This document shows positions 43,727 to 52,509 of a stretch of DNA of 64,000 nt, piece after piece; position 1 is the stretch's first letter; the number at the start of each line of letters is the position of its first letter. The position numbers were made by a program, and so were the translations under genes. The stretch lies in NCBI GenBank assembly GCA_024398615.1, contig JAKSIU010000001.1, forward strand, positions 97,694 through 161,693, in the 5' to 3' direction. Below the pieces are notes generated by a model that saw only the letters and a list, made by a program, of their open reading frames with translations, made no database searches and was not told where the DNA came from. This stretch comes from Bacteroidaceae bacterium. GTDB lineage: Bacteria > Bacteroidota > Bacteroidia > Bacteroidales > Bacteroidaceae.

Positions 43727-44425
43727 TTACAAAAAAGGTACCAAAGGAAGGTCGGCAAAAGTGTGAATTGTGCAATCGGCTCTGAAGTCCGATGCCGGTG
43801 CGCCCTCGAACGACAGTCCCCGGTCAAGCAGACATGTGCGGCAGCCGGCCGAAGCTGCAGGTACGATATCCTTGTCGGGACTGTCACCGACCATGAGGAT
43901 TTGGCAAGGTGGCAGGCCAAGGACATCGCAGCCCATGCCGAATATCCGGGAATCCGGCTTGCGCACACCCACGACCGACGACTCCACCACCCCCTTGAAG
44001 AAACGGGCTATCCCCAGTTCGTCAAGGACACGGTTCATGTTGCCGTAGAAATTGGTCACAAGCACTATCGGATATCTTTCAGAAAGGGATTCCAGTACAG
44101 GCGATGACACCGTAGCGACATTGTTCCTGACCTTGTCCATACAGAAGTCGCATATAGCATCTGCGCCAGTCACATGAACGCCTTCAGACAAAAGGAATCC
44201 GGTCTGAAGGGCAATCTTCGTTTCCAGGGTACGGCTGAACGTGAATGAAGGCTCAATCACGTGATTGCGGCCCAGAGTACGTTCGGCATGGACGTATGCC
44301 ATGCGGAGCATATCTTCGGGCAGGTCATTTCCACAGCGGGAATATGCCTCCCGGAACATGCGGAACCAGTGGATGCCGTCAGTATCGACAGTTCCTCCGA
44401 AATCAGTCAGTATTCCCCGTATCAT
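43727..44425 (-). CDS. HAD-superfamily hydrolase with atypical motif I
   Basis: 232 residues. Motif I reads DFGGTVDTDG: the nucleophile Asp8 is kept, but the usual second Asp (general acid) is Gly. Motif II lies at LVTNFYG; motif III Lys is in GVRKPD; motif IV is MVGDSPDKDI. The cap between residues ~15-90 is helical (subfamily I). Phosphonatase and haloacid dehalogenases also lack the second Asp, so simple phosphatase action is not assured. It overlaps the flippase-like gene by 23 bases and closes the five-gene cassette, where a phosphate-removal step would fit. Confidence 0.8.
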   Translation of the reverse strand: MIRGILTDFGGTVDTDGIHWFRMFREAYSRCGNDLPEDMLRMAYVHAERTLGRNHVIEPSFTFSRTLETKIALQTGFLLSEGVHVTGADAICDFCMDKVRNNVATVSSPVLESLSERYPIVLVTNFYGNMNRVLDELGIARFFKGVVESSVVGVRKPDSRIFGMGCDVLGLPPCQILMVGDSPDKDIVPAASAGCRTCLLDRGLSFEGAPASDFRADCTIHTFADLPLVPFL

Positions 44426-45425
44426 GATGCAGTTTCATAAGAAGTATTCCGACAACCGTCCAGACCAGTTCGCGCACTCTCGTAACCAGAGACACATAGA
44501 CACCGTAGGCGCCCGGCACCTGAAGACCGCTGGCTGCAATGGCCATTCCGCCTTCACGTCCGCCAAGCTGCATTGGCGAGAAGAACACCATATTGCTGAA
44601 CAGTGACGAGAAAGCCAGGACCAGCAGTCCGTCAAAGAAGGTGAAACCGGGAACCAGCAGTCCTATGAGCAGCCAGTATTCCAGGCTTGAGAGCACTCTG
44701 GCCATGTATTCCAGCAGAAGCGAGCCCCAGAACGGAGTCCTGCGCTCAGCATGCAGGGCGGCAATCTGTTCATCGACTGACGCAAGCTGTTCCAGATGTG
44801 AATCACGGAATCCTACAGCCCACCGTCTGACCAGAGGGACCCTGCACAGCAGGCCGAACACCTTCACCACAAAGCCCTTGCGGTATCCCAACGAGAACAG
44901 GTACAGGACCGTGGCGAACACAACGCCCATCAGCGAAAGCAGTATGACCATTCCCGTGCCCAACGGATATTTTCCGGCATCGGCAAGGAAATGGAGCAGC
45001 ACATAGACAATCACTCCCGTCATCCAGAGGCAGAAATGCGAGCAGACATGCATCATGGCATACAGGATAGTGCTTGAGGCGGCTTTTCTCCTACCCACAT
45101 ACCCGCCCAGTTCGAGGATTCTGTAAGGTTCGCCTCCAAGCAGTCCGAGCGGGGTGACATAGTTCAGCGCATAGCCGGAGACCGTAAGCTGGAATATCCT
45201 GCCGAACGGCACACGTCCGCTGTGTCCGTCACGTATTATGAGTCCGAAAGAGCAGGCATTCAGCACGTAGACCGCTCCCCATAACAGCACGATGACCGGG
45301 AACCATATTCCGGCCTGGGTCAGGACACCGCGTACCTGATGCCAATCGGACTTCATGGTGAGCAGCATTATGACAACAGCCGCCAGTCCGCACAGGAAGA
45401 ATATGTTACGCCAGCGTTTCTTCAT
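44403..45425 (-). CDS. LPG-synthase-TM / UPF0104 flippase-like membrane protein
   Basis: 340 residues with about eight membrane helices. NYVTPLGLLGGEPYRI and SPMQLGGREGGMAI are the two short signature loops of the lysylphosphatidylglycerol synthase transmembrane (PF03706) family, seen in lipid flippases and MprF-like proteins. There is no soluble aminoacyl-transferase domain. It probably moves a lipid or lipid-linked product across the inner membrane. ATGA overlap (45422-45425) couples it to the CDP-alcohol phosphotransferase. Confidence 0.85.
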   Translation of the reverse strand: MKKRWRNIFFLCGLAAVVIMLLTMKSDWHQVRGVLTQAGIWFPVIVLLWGAVYVLNACSFGLIIRDGHSGRVPFGRIFQLTVSGYALNYVTPLGLLGGEPYRILELGGYVGRRKAASSTILYAMMHVCSHFCLWMTGVIVYVLLHFLADAGKYPLGTGMVILLSLMGVVFATVLYLFSLGYRKGFVVKVFGLLCRVPLVRRWAVGFRDSHLEQLASVDEQIAALHAERRTPFWGSLLLEYMARVLSSLEYWLLIGLLVPGFTFFDGLLVLAFSSLFSNMVFFSPMQLGGREGGMAIAASGLQVPGAYGVYVSLVTRVRELVWTVVGILLMKLHHDTGNTD

Positions 45426-46348
45426 ATTCCGGCAGTCATTTCCCGACAGACCTTTTCATGCGAATGTTTCATATAGGCCTTGATGACCTGCATCACTGTC
45501 ATCTCAAAGATGAAATACACCCATGGCACTCCGGCCAGAAGAGTCACATACAGCACTATGGCACGGGTGTTGAAAGTCAGGATGTTGGTCCATTTGAGCA
45601 GATGATACGTACGGCGGCAGAATTCCGTCCCTGTTTCCTGCGGGATGATGTCACCATATTCTGCGCGTAACGCGTTCCTGAAAGACTGGAAGCACGGGGT
45701 CATGAGCTCCTGGGAACGGGTATAGTTCTTGTAGAAGAAGAGGCCTGTTTTCCATGGCCAGTCATTCTTCCATGTCAGCGTTTTCCATTCACTGTCCAGT
45801 TCACGGCTGTCATTGAGCTCCGAGTGGTCACCGTGGAACAGCAGATAGATATTCCGGTAGTAGTCGGCCAGTGCAGCCTGGGGCACATGAAACAGGAAAC
45901 CGCATGTCATTTCAAGAACCAGCAGATGCCATACGCGCCACTCATGGCCTTCAAGGAAGGGCATCGGAGTGTGCAGGAGCCTGAAACCCAGGCAGATGTA
46001 TATGGCTATGAACCAGGCGTCACCGGCAAGACCGTCAAGCAGACGTCCCCAAAGGGTCTTCTGCCCGGTCATACGTGCCAGCTGGCCATCAGTGCTGTCC
46101 AGGAAGTTGGCAAGGACCAGCAGGACTATGCCCGCAACGGTCCACCCCAGACTGCGGTCCAGCCAGCAGAGTCCGGCTCCCACTCCAAGGAATATGGACA
46201 GTATGGTCACAGCATTGGGATGAACCCCGAACCTCTTGAAGAACAGGGCCAGAGCGTAACCGACACGGCGCGTGAAGACCACATCCAGCCATTCCTCGGT
46301 ATCCTTTGATTTGAAAGTGGCCTGCAGGCCATCGGATTTTCCACTCAT
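45422..46348 (-). CDS. CDP-alcohol phosphotransferase family protein
   Basis: 308 residues with several membrane helices and a hydrophilic insert of about 70 residues (~160-225). The family motif DxxDGxxAR occurs as D84-S-T-D87-G88-Q-L-A91-R92, followed eight residues later by G101 and then D105. The final catalytic Asp expected at position 109 is Gly, with Asp at 110, so the last spacing is one residue longer than usual. It should transfer a phospho-alcohol from a CDP donor to an acceptor. ATGA overlaps on both sides couple it to the ATP-grasp and flippase genes. Confidence 0.85.
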   Translation of the reverse strand: MSGKSDGLQATFKSKDTEEWLDVVFTRRVGYALALFFKRFGVHPNAVTILSIFLGVGAGLCWLDRSLGWTVAGIVLLVLANFLDSTDGQLARMTGQKTLWGRLLDGLAGDAWFIAIYICLGFRLLHTPMPFLEGHEWRVWHLLVLEMTCGFLFHVPQAALADYYRNIYLLFHGDHSELNDSRELDSEWKTLTWKNDWPWKTGLFFYKNYTRSQELMTPCFQSFRNALRAEYGDIIPQETGTEFCRRTYHLLKWTNILTFNTRAIVLYVTLLAGVPWVYFIFEMTVMQVIKAYMKHSHEKVCREMTAGI

Positions 46349-47124
46349 AATACACGTAACTTATCTGATACCAGCCGTGCAATGGCCAGAGCCGCCCTTT
46401 CACGGCATACGCCAAAGCTGGGCCAGTCGTTTATATCGACAGCAACAGCACTCCCATCGTTGCAGATGACCGCATCGCCGCCAAAGACTTCCAGGCCAAG
46501 CAGCGCGGCCGCCCTCTCCGCAATATCCCCGATAAGGCCGATGTCCGTCCCCTCGCTGTCCATGCCCACGATTCCGGCACCTTTGACCGCGTAGAACTTG
46601 ACCGTCCGGCCCGACATATGTTTCTGAAGGACGCACTCCCCTATCCCACGATTGCCGAACGTCTGCATTATCCCGGCGCATTCGTCAGCATTCCCGGCAA
46701 GACTGACATCGCCGGTTCCAAGCGATGCCTGGCTGTCCGCCCTTTTGACCCAGCACGGCCATGAATGCCAGCCGGCCGGCACACCGTGGACAGTCCGGCA
46801 GACCATGCTTTCCGGAATCAGTCCGCTTCCTTCAAGTCTACGGACCAGCGTTCCCCTGACACAGGCCCGGACCGATGCCGTACCGTTAACGGCAGGCACC
46901 CCGGATATGTCAATACGTTCCAGTGCCTCTTCGCTCCGTGTCATGTGCAGGACCGCATCCATGCCGTCAGGAACGCTACCGGCCGCCAGTGAATCCTCGT
47001 CAGTTACAGTCACCCCAAAGCCCATCTGCTCCAGATTCCGGCCAACGGAATCGAGGATGGCGGAATCGGCCTCAGTGCTGTGAGGCGAAAAACGTGGACT
47101 GCGTCTTACGAGAAGTATGTTCAT
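46345..47124 (-). CDS. ATP-grasp family enzyme (RimK/ITPK-like)
   Basis: 259 residues from the Met at 47124, whose ATG overlaps the upstream stop (ATGA). A central WVKRADSQAS strand-loop and QKHMSGRTVKFYAV resemble ATP-grasp nucleotide and substrate loops. The metal-binding strand ends VAVDINDWPSF: the DIN-x-x-P pattern is closer to inositol-phosphate 5/6-kinase (DINYFPG) than to the E-x-N of most RimK ligases. It could be an amino-acid ligase or an alcohol-phosphate kinase. Third-party confirmation is absent; the fold call is firm, the reaction open. Confidence 0.7.
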   Translation of the reverse strand: MNILLVRRSPRFSPHSTEADSAILDSVGRNLEQMGFGVTVTDEDSLAAGSVPDGMDAVLHMTRSEEALERIDISGVPAVNGTASVRACVRGTLVRRLEGSGLIPESMVCRTVHGVPAGWHSWPCWVKRADSQASLGTGDVSLAGNADECAGIMQTFGNRGIGECVLQKHMSGRTVKFYAVKGAGIVGMDSEGTDIGLIGDIAERAAALLGLEVFGGDAVICNDGSAVAVDINDWPSFGVCRERAALAIARLVSDKLRVL

Positions 47125-47819
47125 CTGCAATCACCTATCAGGCGGCGGGCCCCCTCGAGGTCTGCCAAATGATCGACATCAATTACCCGTCCCATATCAA
47201 ACGCGCTGAGTTCCAGTCCGTACTCAAGCAGGCGGCGTTGGAAATGGCGCATTCTTCTCTCCCCGTCAGCAACCGCACTTCTCAGGACATCAAGCGCGAC
47301 AGGGGGAAGGCAGTATACACCGGCCGACACGAAACGGCTGTCGCCACGGCTATCCAGGAATGCACGGATCATCATGCCTTCATCAGTATCGACATACAGC
47401 GGCTTCTCGTCATCGGCATAAGAGGTCACCCCCATAACTCCGTCAGCCCCGCAGGTCCGTGCATGTTCAAGCAATGCCTCAAGACCGGACTTATGGAAAA
47501 CGGTATCGACCGTAGTCGCGCAGAACGGTTCCCCATCCAGGAACGGGGCAAGCTCCAGCAGGCTGTGCATGGGACCCGGAGTCTCCTTCACGACCAGGTC
47601 CAACGGCATACGGGTCTGCAGGGCACGCATGAACCCGACAGTCTCATTCTGCGTTGGATTGACTATGACAGCGACCCTTTCAGCACCGCAGTTCAGGAAA
47701 ATTCCGGCAAGGCGTTCAATCATGGGCATGCCTCCCAGGCTGAGCATGGGTTTCGGCAAGTCAGCCCCTTCGGCTGCCAGACGACTGCCGTTTCCGGCTG
47801 CTATTATGGCAAAGCGCAT
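47121..47819 (-). CDS. NTP-transferase (sugar-nucleotidyltransferase/LicC-like)
   Basis: 232 residues. FAIIAAGNGSRLA and LPKPMLSLGGMPMIERL form the nucleotide-binding loop and catalytic Lys of the GT-A-like NTP_transferase fold. The strand TTVDTVF holds the metal-binding Asp. Size and single domain are like LicC, MurU and inositol-1-phosphate cytidylyltransferases. It probably makes the nucleotide-activated phospho-alcohol used by the CDP-alcohol phosphotransferase two genes on. First gene of the cassette, 30 bases after pdxA. Confidence 0.82.
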   Translation of the reverse strand: MRFAIIAAGNGSRLAAEGADLPKPMLSLGGMPMIERLAGIFLNCGAERVAVIVNPTQNETVGFMRALQTRMPLDLVVKETPGPMHSLLELAPFLDGEPFCATTVDTVFHKSGLEALLEHARTCGADGVMGVTSYADDEKPLYVDTDEGMMIRAFLDSRGDSRFVSAGVYCLPPVALDVLRSAVADGERRMRHFQRRLLEYGLELSAFDMGRVIDVDHLADLEGARRLIGDCR

Positions 47820-47849
47820 GGATCTAACACGTCATGGAGGGCGGACCGG

Positions 47850-48938
47850 TTATTCTTTAGGAATGTCGAAACGCAGTCTTTCACTGTCATCACGACGTTC
47901 GAAATACAGTTTCTTGAGCGGATTGGCATGAATCTCCTTCTCGTTCCTGCGATTGCGTTCTATGTCTATGGCAGCGAATATGGCCTGGCGCATTGAATCC
48001 TCGCTGGCCAGTCCCTTGCCGGCTATATCGTAAGCGGTACCATGATCCGGTGAAGTGCGCACTACCGGCAAACCTGCCGTATAGTTGACACCGCCCTCCA
48101 TGTCCATGGCCTTGAGAGGAATCAGTCCCTGATCATGATACATGGCCAGAATGGCATCGAAACGGCGATAGTCACCGCTGCCGAAGAACCCGTCGGCAGG
48201 GAAGGGTCCGAAAGCCTGGATCTTCTGTGCGGCAGCCTCTTCAATGGCCGGACGTATAATCTCCTCTTCCTCACGCCCAAGAAGGCCGCCGTCTCCGGCA
48301 TGCGGATTCAGTGCCAGAACGGCTATACAGGGCTTCTCGATTGCGAAATCCTGTTTGAGCGACTTATGCAGGATTTCCAGCTTTTCGACAATCAGTTCCT
48401 TTGTCAGGCTTCCGGCAACCTGGGCGATAGGCTCGTGGACAGTGGCCAGTGCAACACGCATGGTACTGTTCATAAGTATCATCAGAGCCTTCTGGCCATC
48501 GCCGAGACGGTCTTCCAGATATTCGGTATGACCGGGAAAGCTGAACGATTCACTGTGTATGGTCGCCTTGTTTATGGGAGCGGTCACTATTGCGTCAATC
48601 TTGCCGTCACGGTAATCGCTGACGGCACGTTCAAGAGCCTCGAATGCGGCCTTTCCGCTTTCCTGACTGGCCACGCCCAATTCAATCCTGACCTCACCGG
48701 GATTGCATTCCACCAGATTCAGACGGTTGGGCTCGGCATTTGCGGCATCGGCAATGACATCGGTATGTGTCTGCAGGTCAAGTGCCTTGCGGTGATAAGA
48801 AGCGATTTTTGACGAGCCGTAAACAACAGGTATGCAGAACTCGTACATCATGGGGTCCTCAAAAGTCTTGAGAATTGTCTCGTATCCTATTCCATTGACA
48901 TCGCCCTGGGTGATGCCTATCTTCAATCTGTTTTCCAT
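47850..48938 (-). CDS. pdxA: 4-hydroxythreonine-4-phosphate dehydrogenase
   Basis: 362 residues. IGITQGDVNGIGYE opens the protein; metal-binding His residues lie in FPGHTEYL and YHDQGLIPLKAM; RTSPDHGTAYDIAGKG is the C-terminal PdxA signature. It oxidises 4-phosphohydroxythreonine in pyridoxal phosphate synthesis. It begins two bases after the DUF4837 gene ends, in the rlmN-DUF4837-pdxA order, and leads into the five-gene lipid-type cassette. Confidence 0.93.
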   Translation of the reverse strand: MENRLKIGITQGDVNGIGYETILKTFEDPMMYEFCIPVVYGSSKIASYHRKALDLQTHTDVIADAANAEPNRLNLVECNPGEVRIELGVASQESGKAAFEALERAVSDYRDGKIDAIVTAPINKATIHSESFSFPGHTEYLEDRLGDGQKALMILMNSTMRVALATVHEPIAQVAGSLTKELIVEKLEILHKSLKQDFAIEKPCIAVLALNPHAGDGGLLGREEEEIIRPAIEEAAAQKIQAFGPFPADGFFGSGDYRRFDAILAMYHDQGLIPLKAMDMEGGVNYTAGLPVVRTSPDHGTAYDIAGKGLASEDSMRQAIFAAIDIERNRRNEKEIHANPLKKLYFERRDDSERLRFDIPKE

Positions 48939-48940
48939 AA

Positions 48941-50077
48941 TCAGTCTTCAGGTGATATTGTTATTTCATCCAGATCAAGCTGGAAGTTCTGGGTTTCAAG
49001 TTCTTCGGGAAGACGCAGAGTGTAAAGTGCGGCCTCCATGCGGCGCATAAGGTTCTTCTTGATTCCGTTAGGAGCAAAGACAAAACCTTCAACCACAATG
49101 ACACGGCCGTTCTTCTCATCGACTCTGGAGACCGATACGAACGGTCCGCCCATGTCGTAGTTGCGTATGTTCCAGAGTCCGCGGGCAATCTGGGCGTATT
49201 CCCCATGCACTTCCGAATCATACACCTGCACAAGAGGCATGTCATCCAGTCTGCTGGTCATCATGTACTGGCCTTCCCTGGGTCCGGGGATATTGGCCTT
49301 CATGACGCTGTCACGCATGCTTATGCAAAACTCCTCCGTAAAAGTATCCGGATCGGTATAGGGATATGCATAAATCACGAAATTCATGTCATTCTCGCCC
49401 CTGTCGGTGCTTGCCCAGAAGAATCCCTTGGCGTTCTTCGTCTTGGAAAGTTCTGTCGGAACCCACACGTCGCAGCCGAATTTCTCCTTTACCCTTTCCT
49501 GAATGACGGGATTATGGTCATTGCGCAGGAAATCGGCCTCACGGTTCATCTCGACACGGGTGAAGAAGCTTATTATGTCATCGTGGCTCTCGGTCACGAA
49601 ATCGCAGAAACTCCCTGCATCGGGTGCCTGGATGGTCATGATTATCTGTGGTGTCGAATACACATCCCTCCTGAACTTCATCTTGCAGGTAGTGTACATG
49701 GCCTTGTCAATCTTCACCTCTATTATGTTGCGGCAGTAGCGCAGGTTCTTCGAGAAATTGCCTGTCGTGACCTTTGAAACGCGGAAATGGCATTCCGGCT
49801 GGGGCAATCCGGGTATGTCGTCATTGAGCACGTTGAAAAGCGAATCATAGGCACCGGTCTGGAAATCTTCTGAATCGGCGACTACAAGCACTTCGTATGG
49901 AGATCCGGTGGCACCCGGAGTCATAAGCGACTTCTTCTTTGTACCGTCCTTTGCCGTTCTGACTTTGATGGGAGTTTTCCCGTCAGTTGTATCGGCTGCC
50001 TTCTTTCCGCACGATGCGGCCATCAGAGTCAGTCCTGCAAGCAGCAGTGTGGCTTTCAATGAAATCTTCATAATCAT
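48941..50077 (-). CDS. DUF4837 family lipoprotein
   Basis: 378 residues with a lipobox (MAASCG). SPYEVLVVADSEDFQTGAYDSLF and the paired FRVSKVT / NIIEVKIDK strands match the DUF4837 family found across Bacteroidetes. Function is unknown; it is expected at the periplasmic face of a membrane. A start at the third codon (50071) is equally plausible. It lies seven bases after rlmN and two before pdxA. Confidence 0.85.
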   Translation of the reverse strand: MIMKISLKATLLLAGLTLMAASCGKKAADTTDGKTPIKVRTAKDGTKKKSLMTPGATGSPYEVLVVADSEDFQTGAYDSLFNVLNDDIPGLPQPECHFRVSKVTTGNFSKNLRYCRNIIEVKIDKAMYTTCKMKFRRDVYSTPQIIMTIQAPDAGSFCDFVTESHDDIISFFTRVEMNREADFLRNDHNPVIQERVKEKFGCDVWVPTELSKTKNAKGFFWASTDRGENDMNFVIYAYPYTDPDTFTEEFCISMRDSVMKANIPGPREGQYMMTSRLDDMPLVQVYDSEVHGEYAQIARGLWNIRNYDMGGPFVSVSRVDEKNGRVIVVEGFVFAPNGIKKNLMRRMEAALYTLRLPEELETQNFQLDLDEITISPED

Positions 50078-50084
50078 ATACCGT

Positions 50085-51113
50085 TTATTGTTGTTCTTTT
50101 TCCTTTGCTGTACTCAACATGCCACAGGCCGCCCATATATCCTCTCCGCGCGAAGCCCTGATTGTGGCAAAGACCCCATGTGCAGTAAGATAATCCCTGA
50201 ATTCCAGCATTCTGTCCTCAGGAACAGTGCGCAACGGGCTGTCCGGGATGGCATGGAAGCGTATCAGATTGACGCGGCATGGGATACCCTGCAGCGTACG
50301 CACCAGCTGGTGTGCATCGTCCGGACTGTCATTGACACCTTGGAACATGGTGTATTCGAATGACAGACGGCGCTGATGGGCGAAATCGTAACCTGACAGG
50401 ACCTGCAGCATCTCGGTCATGGAGAAGGCCTTTTCAGCGGGCACCAGCTGCAGGCGCTTTTCCGGTGTGGGGGCATGCAGACTGACAGCTATATGGCACT
50501 GACAGCTCTCGACGAGCCGTTTGAGCTCGCGTCTCAGGCCTACGGTGGAAATGGTAATGCGCTTCGGACTCCAGGCCATGCCCCAGGCCGATGTAAGTAT
50601 CTCCTGTACGGCCAGCACATTGTCCAGATTGTCCAACGGCTCACCCATACCCATGAACACCACATTCGTAAGACGTTCCTTTTCAGGGAGTGACAGGATC
50701 TGGTTCAGGATCTGTCCGGCAGTCAGACTGGCAGTGTAATGCTGGCGTCCCGTCATGCAGAACACGCAGCCCATCTTGCAGCCCACCTGCGACGAGATGC
50801 ACAGCGTCCCCCTGTCACCGTCCGGAATGAAAACCGATTCGACACTGTGCCCCTGACCTGCATCGAACAGATACTTGACCGTTCCGTCAACCGATTCCAC
50901 CCTATGTATTGGGGCCGAGAGACCCATTTCATATTCTCCGGCCAGTTTCTCACGGAACTTCAAGGAGATGTTGGTCATCTGGGAAATGTCAGTTATCTGT
51001 CTGACATACAGCCATTCAGCCATCTGCTTGGCCGAAAACAGCGGCATGCCCATCTCAATGGCAACCTGCTGAAGTCCGGCAAGTGTAAGTCCCACAAGAT
51101 TCCTTTTGCCCAT
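50085..51113 (-). CDS. rlmN: 23S rRNA/tRNA (adenine-C2)-methyltransferase, radical SAM
   Basis: 342 residues. CKMGCVFCMTGRQ holds the CxxxCxxC cluster motif; GMGEPLDNLDNV is the SAM-binding loop; the late WAACGML supplies the second catalytic Cys. It methylates A2503 of 23S rRNA and A37 of some tRNAs. First gene of the long minus-strand string ending with the Rel-like gene; a TACATTTG -7 box lies at 51133-51140. Confidence 0.95.
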   Translation of the reverse strand: MGKRNLVGLTLAGLQQVAIEMGMPLFSAKQMAEWLYVRQITDISQMTNISLKFREKLAGEYEMGLSAPIHRVESVDGTVKYLFDAGQGHSVESVFIPDGDRGTLCISSQVGCKMGCVFCMTGRQHYTASLTAGQILNQILSLPEKERLTNVVFMGMGEPLDNLDNVLAVQEILTSAWGMAWSPKRITISTVGLRRELKRLVESCQCHIAVSLHAPTPEKRLQLVPAEKAFSMTEMLQVLSGYDFAHQRRLSFEYTMFQGVNDSPDDAHQLVRTLQGIPCRVNLIRFHAIPDSPLRTVPEDRMLEFRDYLTAHGVFATIRASRGEDIWAACGMLSTAKEKEQQ

Positions 51114-51132
51114 ATTTTTGCAATATAATGTG

Positions 51133-51140
51133 CAAATGTA
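51133..51140 (-). promoter_or_regulatory. -7 box (TACATTTG) for the rlmN-to-rel string
   Basis: Minus-strand TAnnTTTG match 20 bases upstream of rlmN. On the plus strand TATCTTCG at 51155-51162 is a weaker candidate for the divergent GT2 gene. Confidence 0.5.
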
Positions 51141-51168
51141 ATAAAAAACTTGAGTATCTTCGCCCTAT

Positions 51169-52509
51169 ATGATTCAAACAGTGCAAATACCGCTTTACGG
51201 TTCTTCGACAGAACTTGTACGTAACATACTGGCGTCCTGCAGCGGGCAATTCCTGGCTGTCTGCACTGGGCCCGTCGAAGTCACATATTCCCCACAAGCC
51301 CTTGAACGGCTGGAGCAGTTCGCCCTGCAGTGCGGAGCAGGCATGGCATACAGCGACTATCTCATCATACCGAATCCCGACAGCATTGCCCCGGCCCCGG
51401 TCTGCGACCTTCAGACAGGCTCGGTACGTGACGATTTCGATTTCGGCCCCCTGGTTCTGCTGACACGTGCCGGCATGGACTGCTATCTGGCACAGAAAGA
51501 CCTTGTGCAGTCTGAAACGGGCGGATTCTACCAGATGCGTCTGGCCATCCAGCGGCATCTGCCCATTGTCTGCCTCCATCAGCCGCTGTATTCAGTCGGC
51601 GAAACCGACAGCCGCGCTTCGGGTGTCAGGCAGTTCGACTATGTGAATCCCAGAAACCGCAGCGTGCAGATTGAAATGGAGAAGGTCTGCACCGAGCACC
51701 TCAAACTCACTGGAGCGTATCTGGAACCCGGACAGGGTCTGAAAGTCAGTGAGGACTGCGGCAATTACCCGGTCACGGCATCGGTCATCATACCCGTCCG
51801 CAACCGCGAGCGCACCATTGCCGACGCTGTGGAATCGGCCCTCGGGCAGGAATGTACGTTTCCTTTCAACGTGATAGTAGTAGACAACCATTCGACTGAC
51901 GGTACCACAGCCATTCTGGAACGCATGGCGGCAGCCGACAGCCGTCTGGTCCATATCATCCCGGAACGCACCGACCTTGGCATAGGCGGTTGCTGGGACC
52001 TGGCCGTACGCGACAGCCGGACAGGTCAGTTTGCCGTACAGCTTGACAGCGATGACCTGTACAGCAGTCCGGGAACTCTGCAGACAATAGTGGACAAGTT
52101 CCGTGAAGGCGGTTACGCCATGGTGATAGGCAGTTACCGCATGTGCGACTTCCAGCTGGAGACACTGCCTCCCGGAATAATCGACCATAAGGAGTGGACC
52201 GATGAGAACGGTCCCAACAACGCCCTGCGCATAAACGGTCTGGGAGCCCCGCGCGCCTTCCGCACCGGAATAATCAGGGAAACAGGCTTCCCGAACGTGA
52301 GCTACGGCGAAGACTATGCCGTGGGACTGGCCATTTCGGGCCGATGGAGAATAGGCCGCATTTTCGACGAGCTCTATCTGTGCCGGCGCTGGGAAGGCAA
52401 CAGCGATGCAGCCCTGAGCAGGGAACGCGTCAACGCCAACAACACATACAAGGACAGTCTGCGCACTCAGGAGATTGAGAGCAGGATACAGCGGAACAGA
52501 GCAAGATGA
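51169..52509 (+). CDS. Glycosyltransferase family 2 with a degenerate first domain
   Basis: 446 residues. From about residue 203 the sequence [24 protein letters not shown] starts a canonical GT2 domain with [10 protein letters not shown] and the DxD-type LDSDD near residue 291. The first ~190 residues look like a second, worn GT-A domain ([21 protein letters not shown]) without a DxD. It should add a sugar from a nucleotide donor to a cell-envelope acceptor. First gene of the coupled amino-sugar operon; its stop overlaps the next start by ATGA. Confidence 0.83.
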   Translation: MIQTVQIPLYGSSTELVRNILASCSGQFLAVCTGPVEVTYSPQALERLEQFALQCGAGMAYSDYLIIPNPDSIAPAPVCDLQTGSVRDDFDFGPLVLLTRAGMDCYLAQKDLVQSETGGFYQMRLAIQRHLPIVCLHQPLYSVGETDSRASGVRQFDYVNPRNRSVQIEMEKVCTEHLKLTGAYLEPGQGLKVSEDCGNYPVTASVIIPVRNRERTIADAVESALGQECTFPFNVIVVDNHSTDGTTAILERMAAADSRLVHIIPERTDLGIGGCWDLAVRDSRTGQFAVQLDSDDLYSSPGTLQTIVDKFREGGYAMVIGSYRMCDFQLETLPPGIIDHKEWTDENGPNNALRINGLGAPRAFRTGIIRETGFPNVSYGEDYAVGLAISGRWRIGRIFDELYLCRRWEGNSDAALSRERVNANNTYKDSLRTQEIESRIQRNRAR

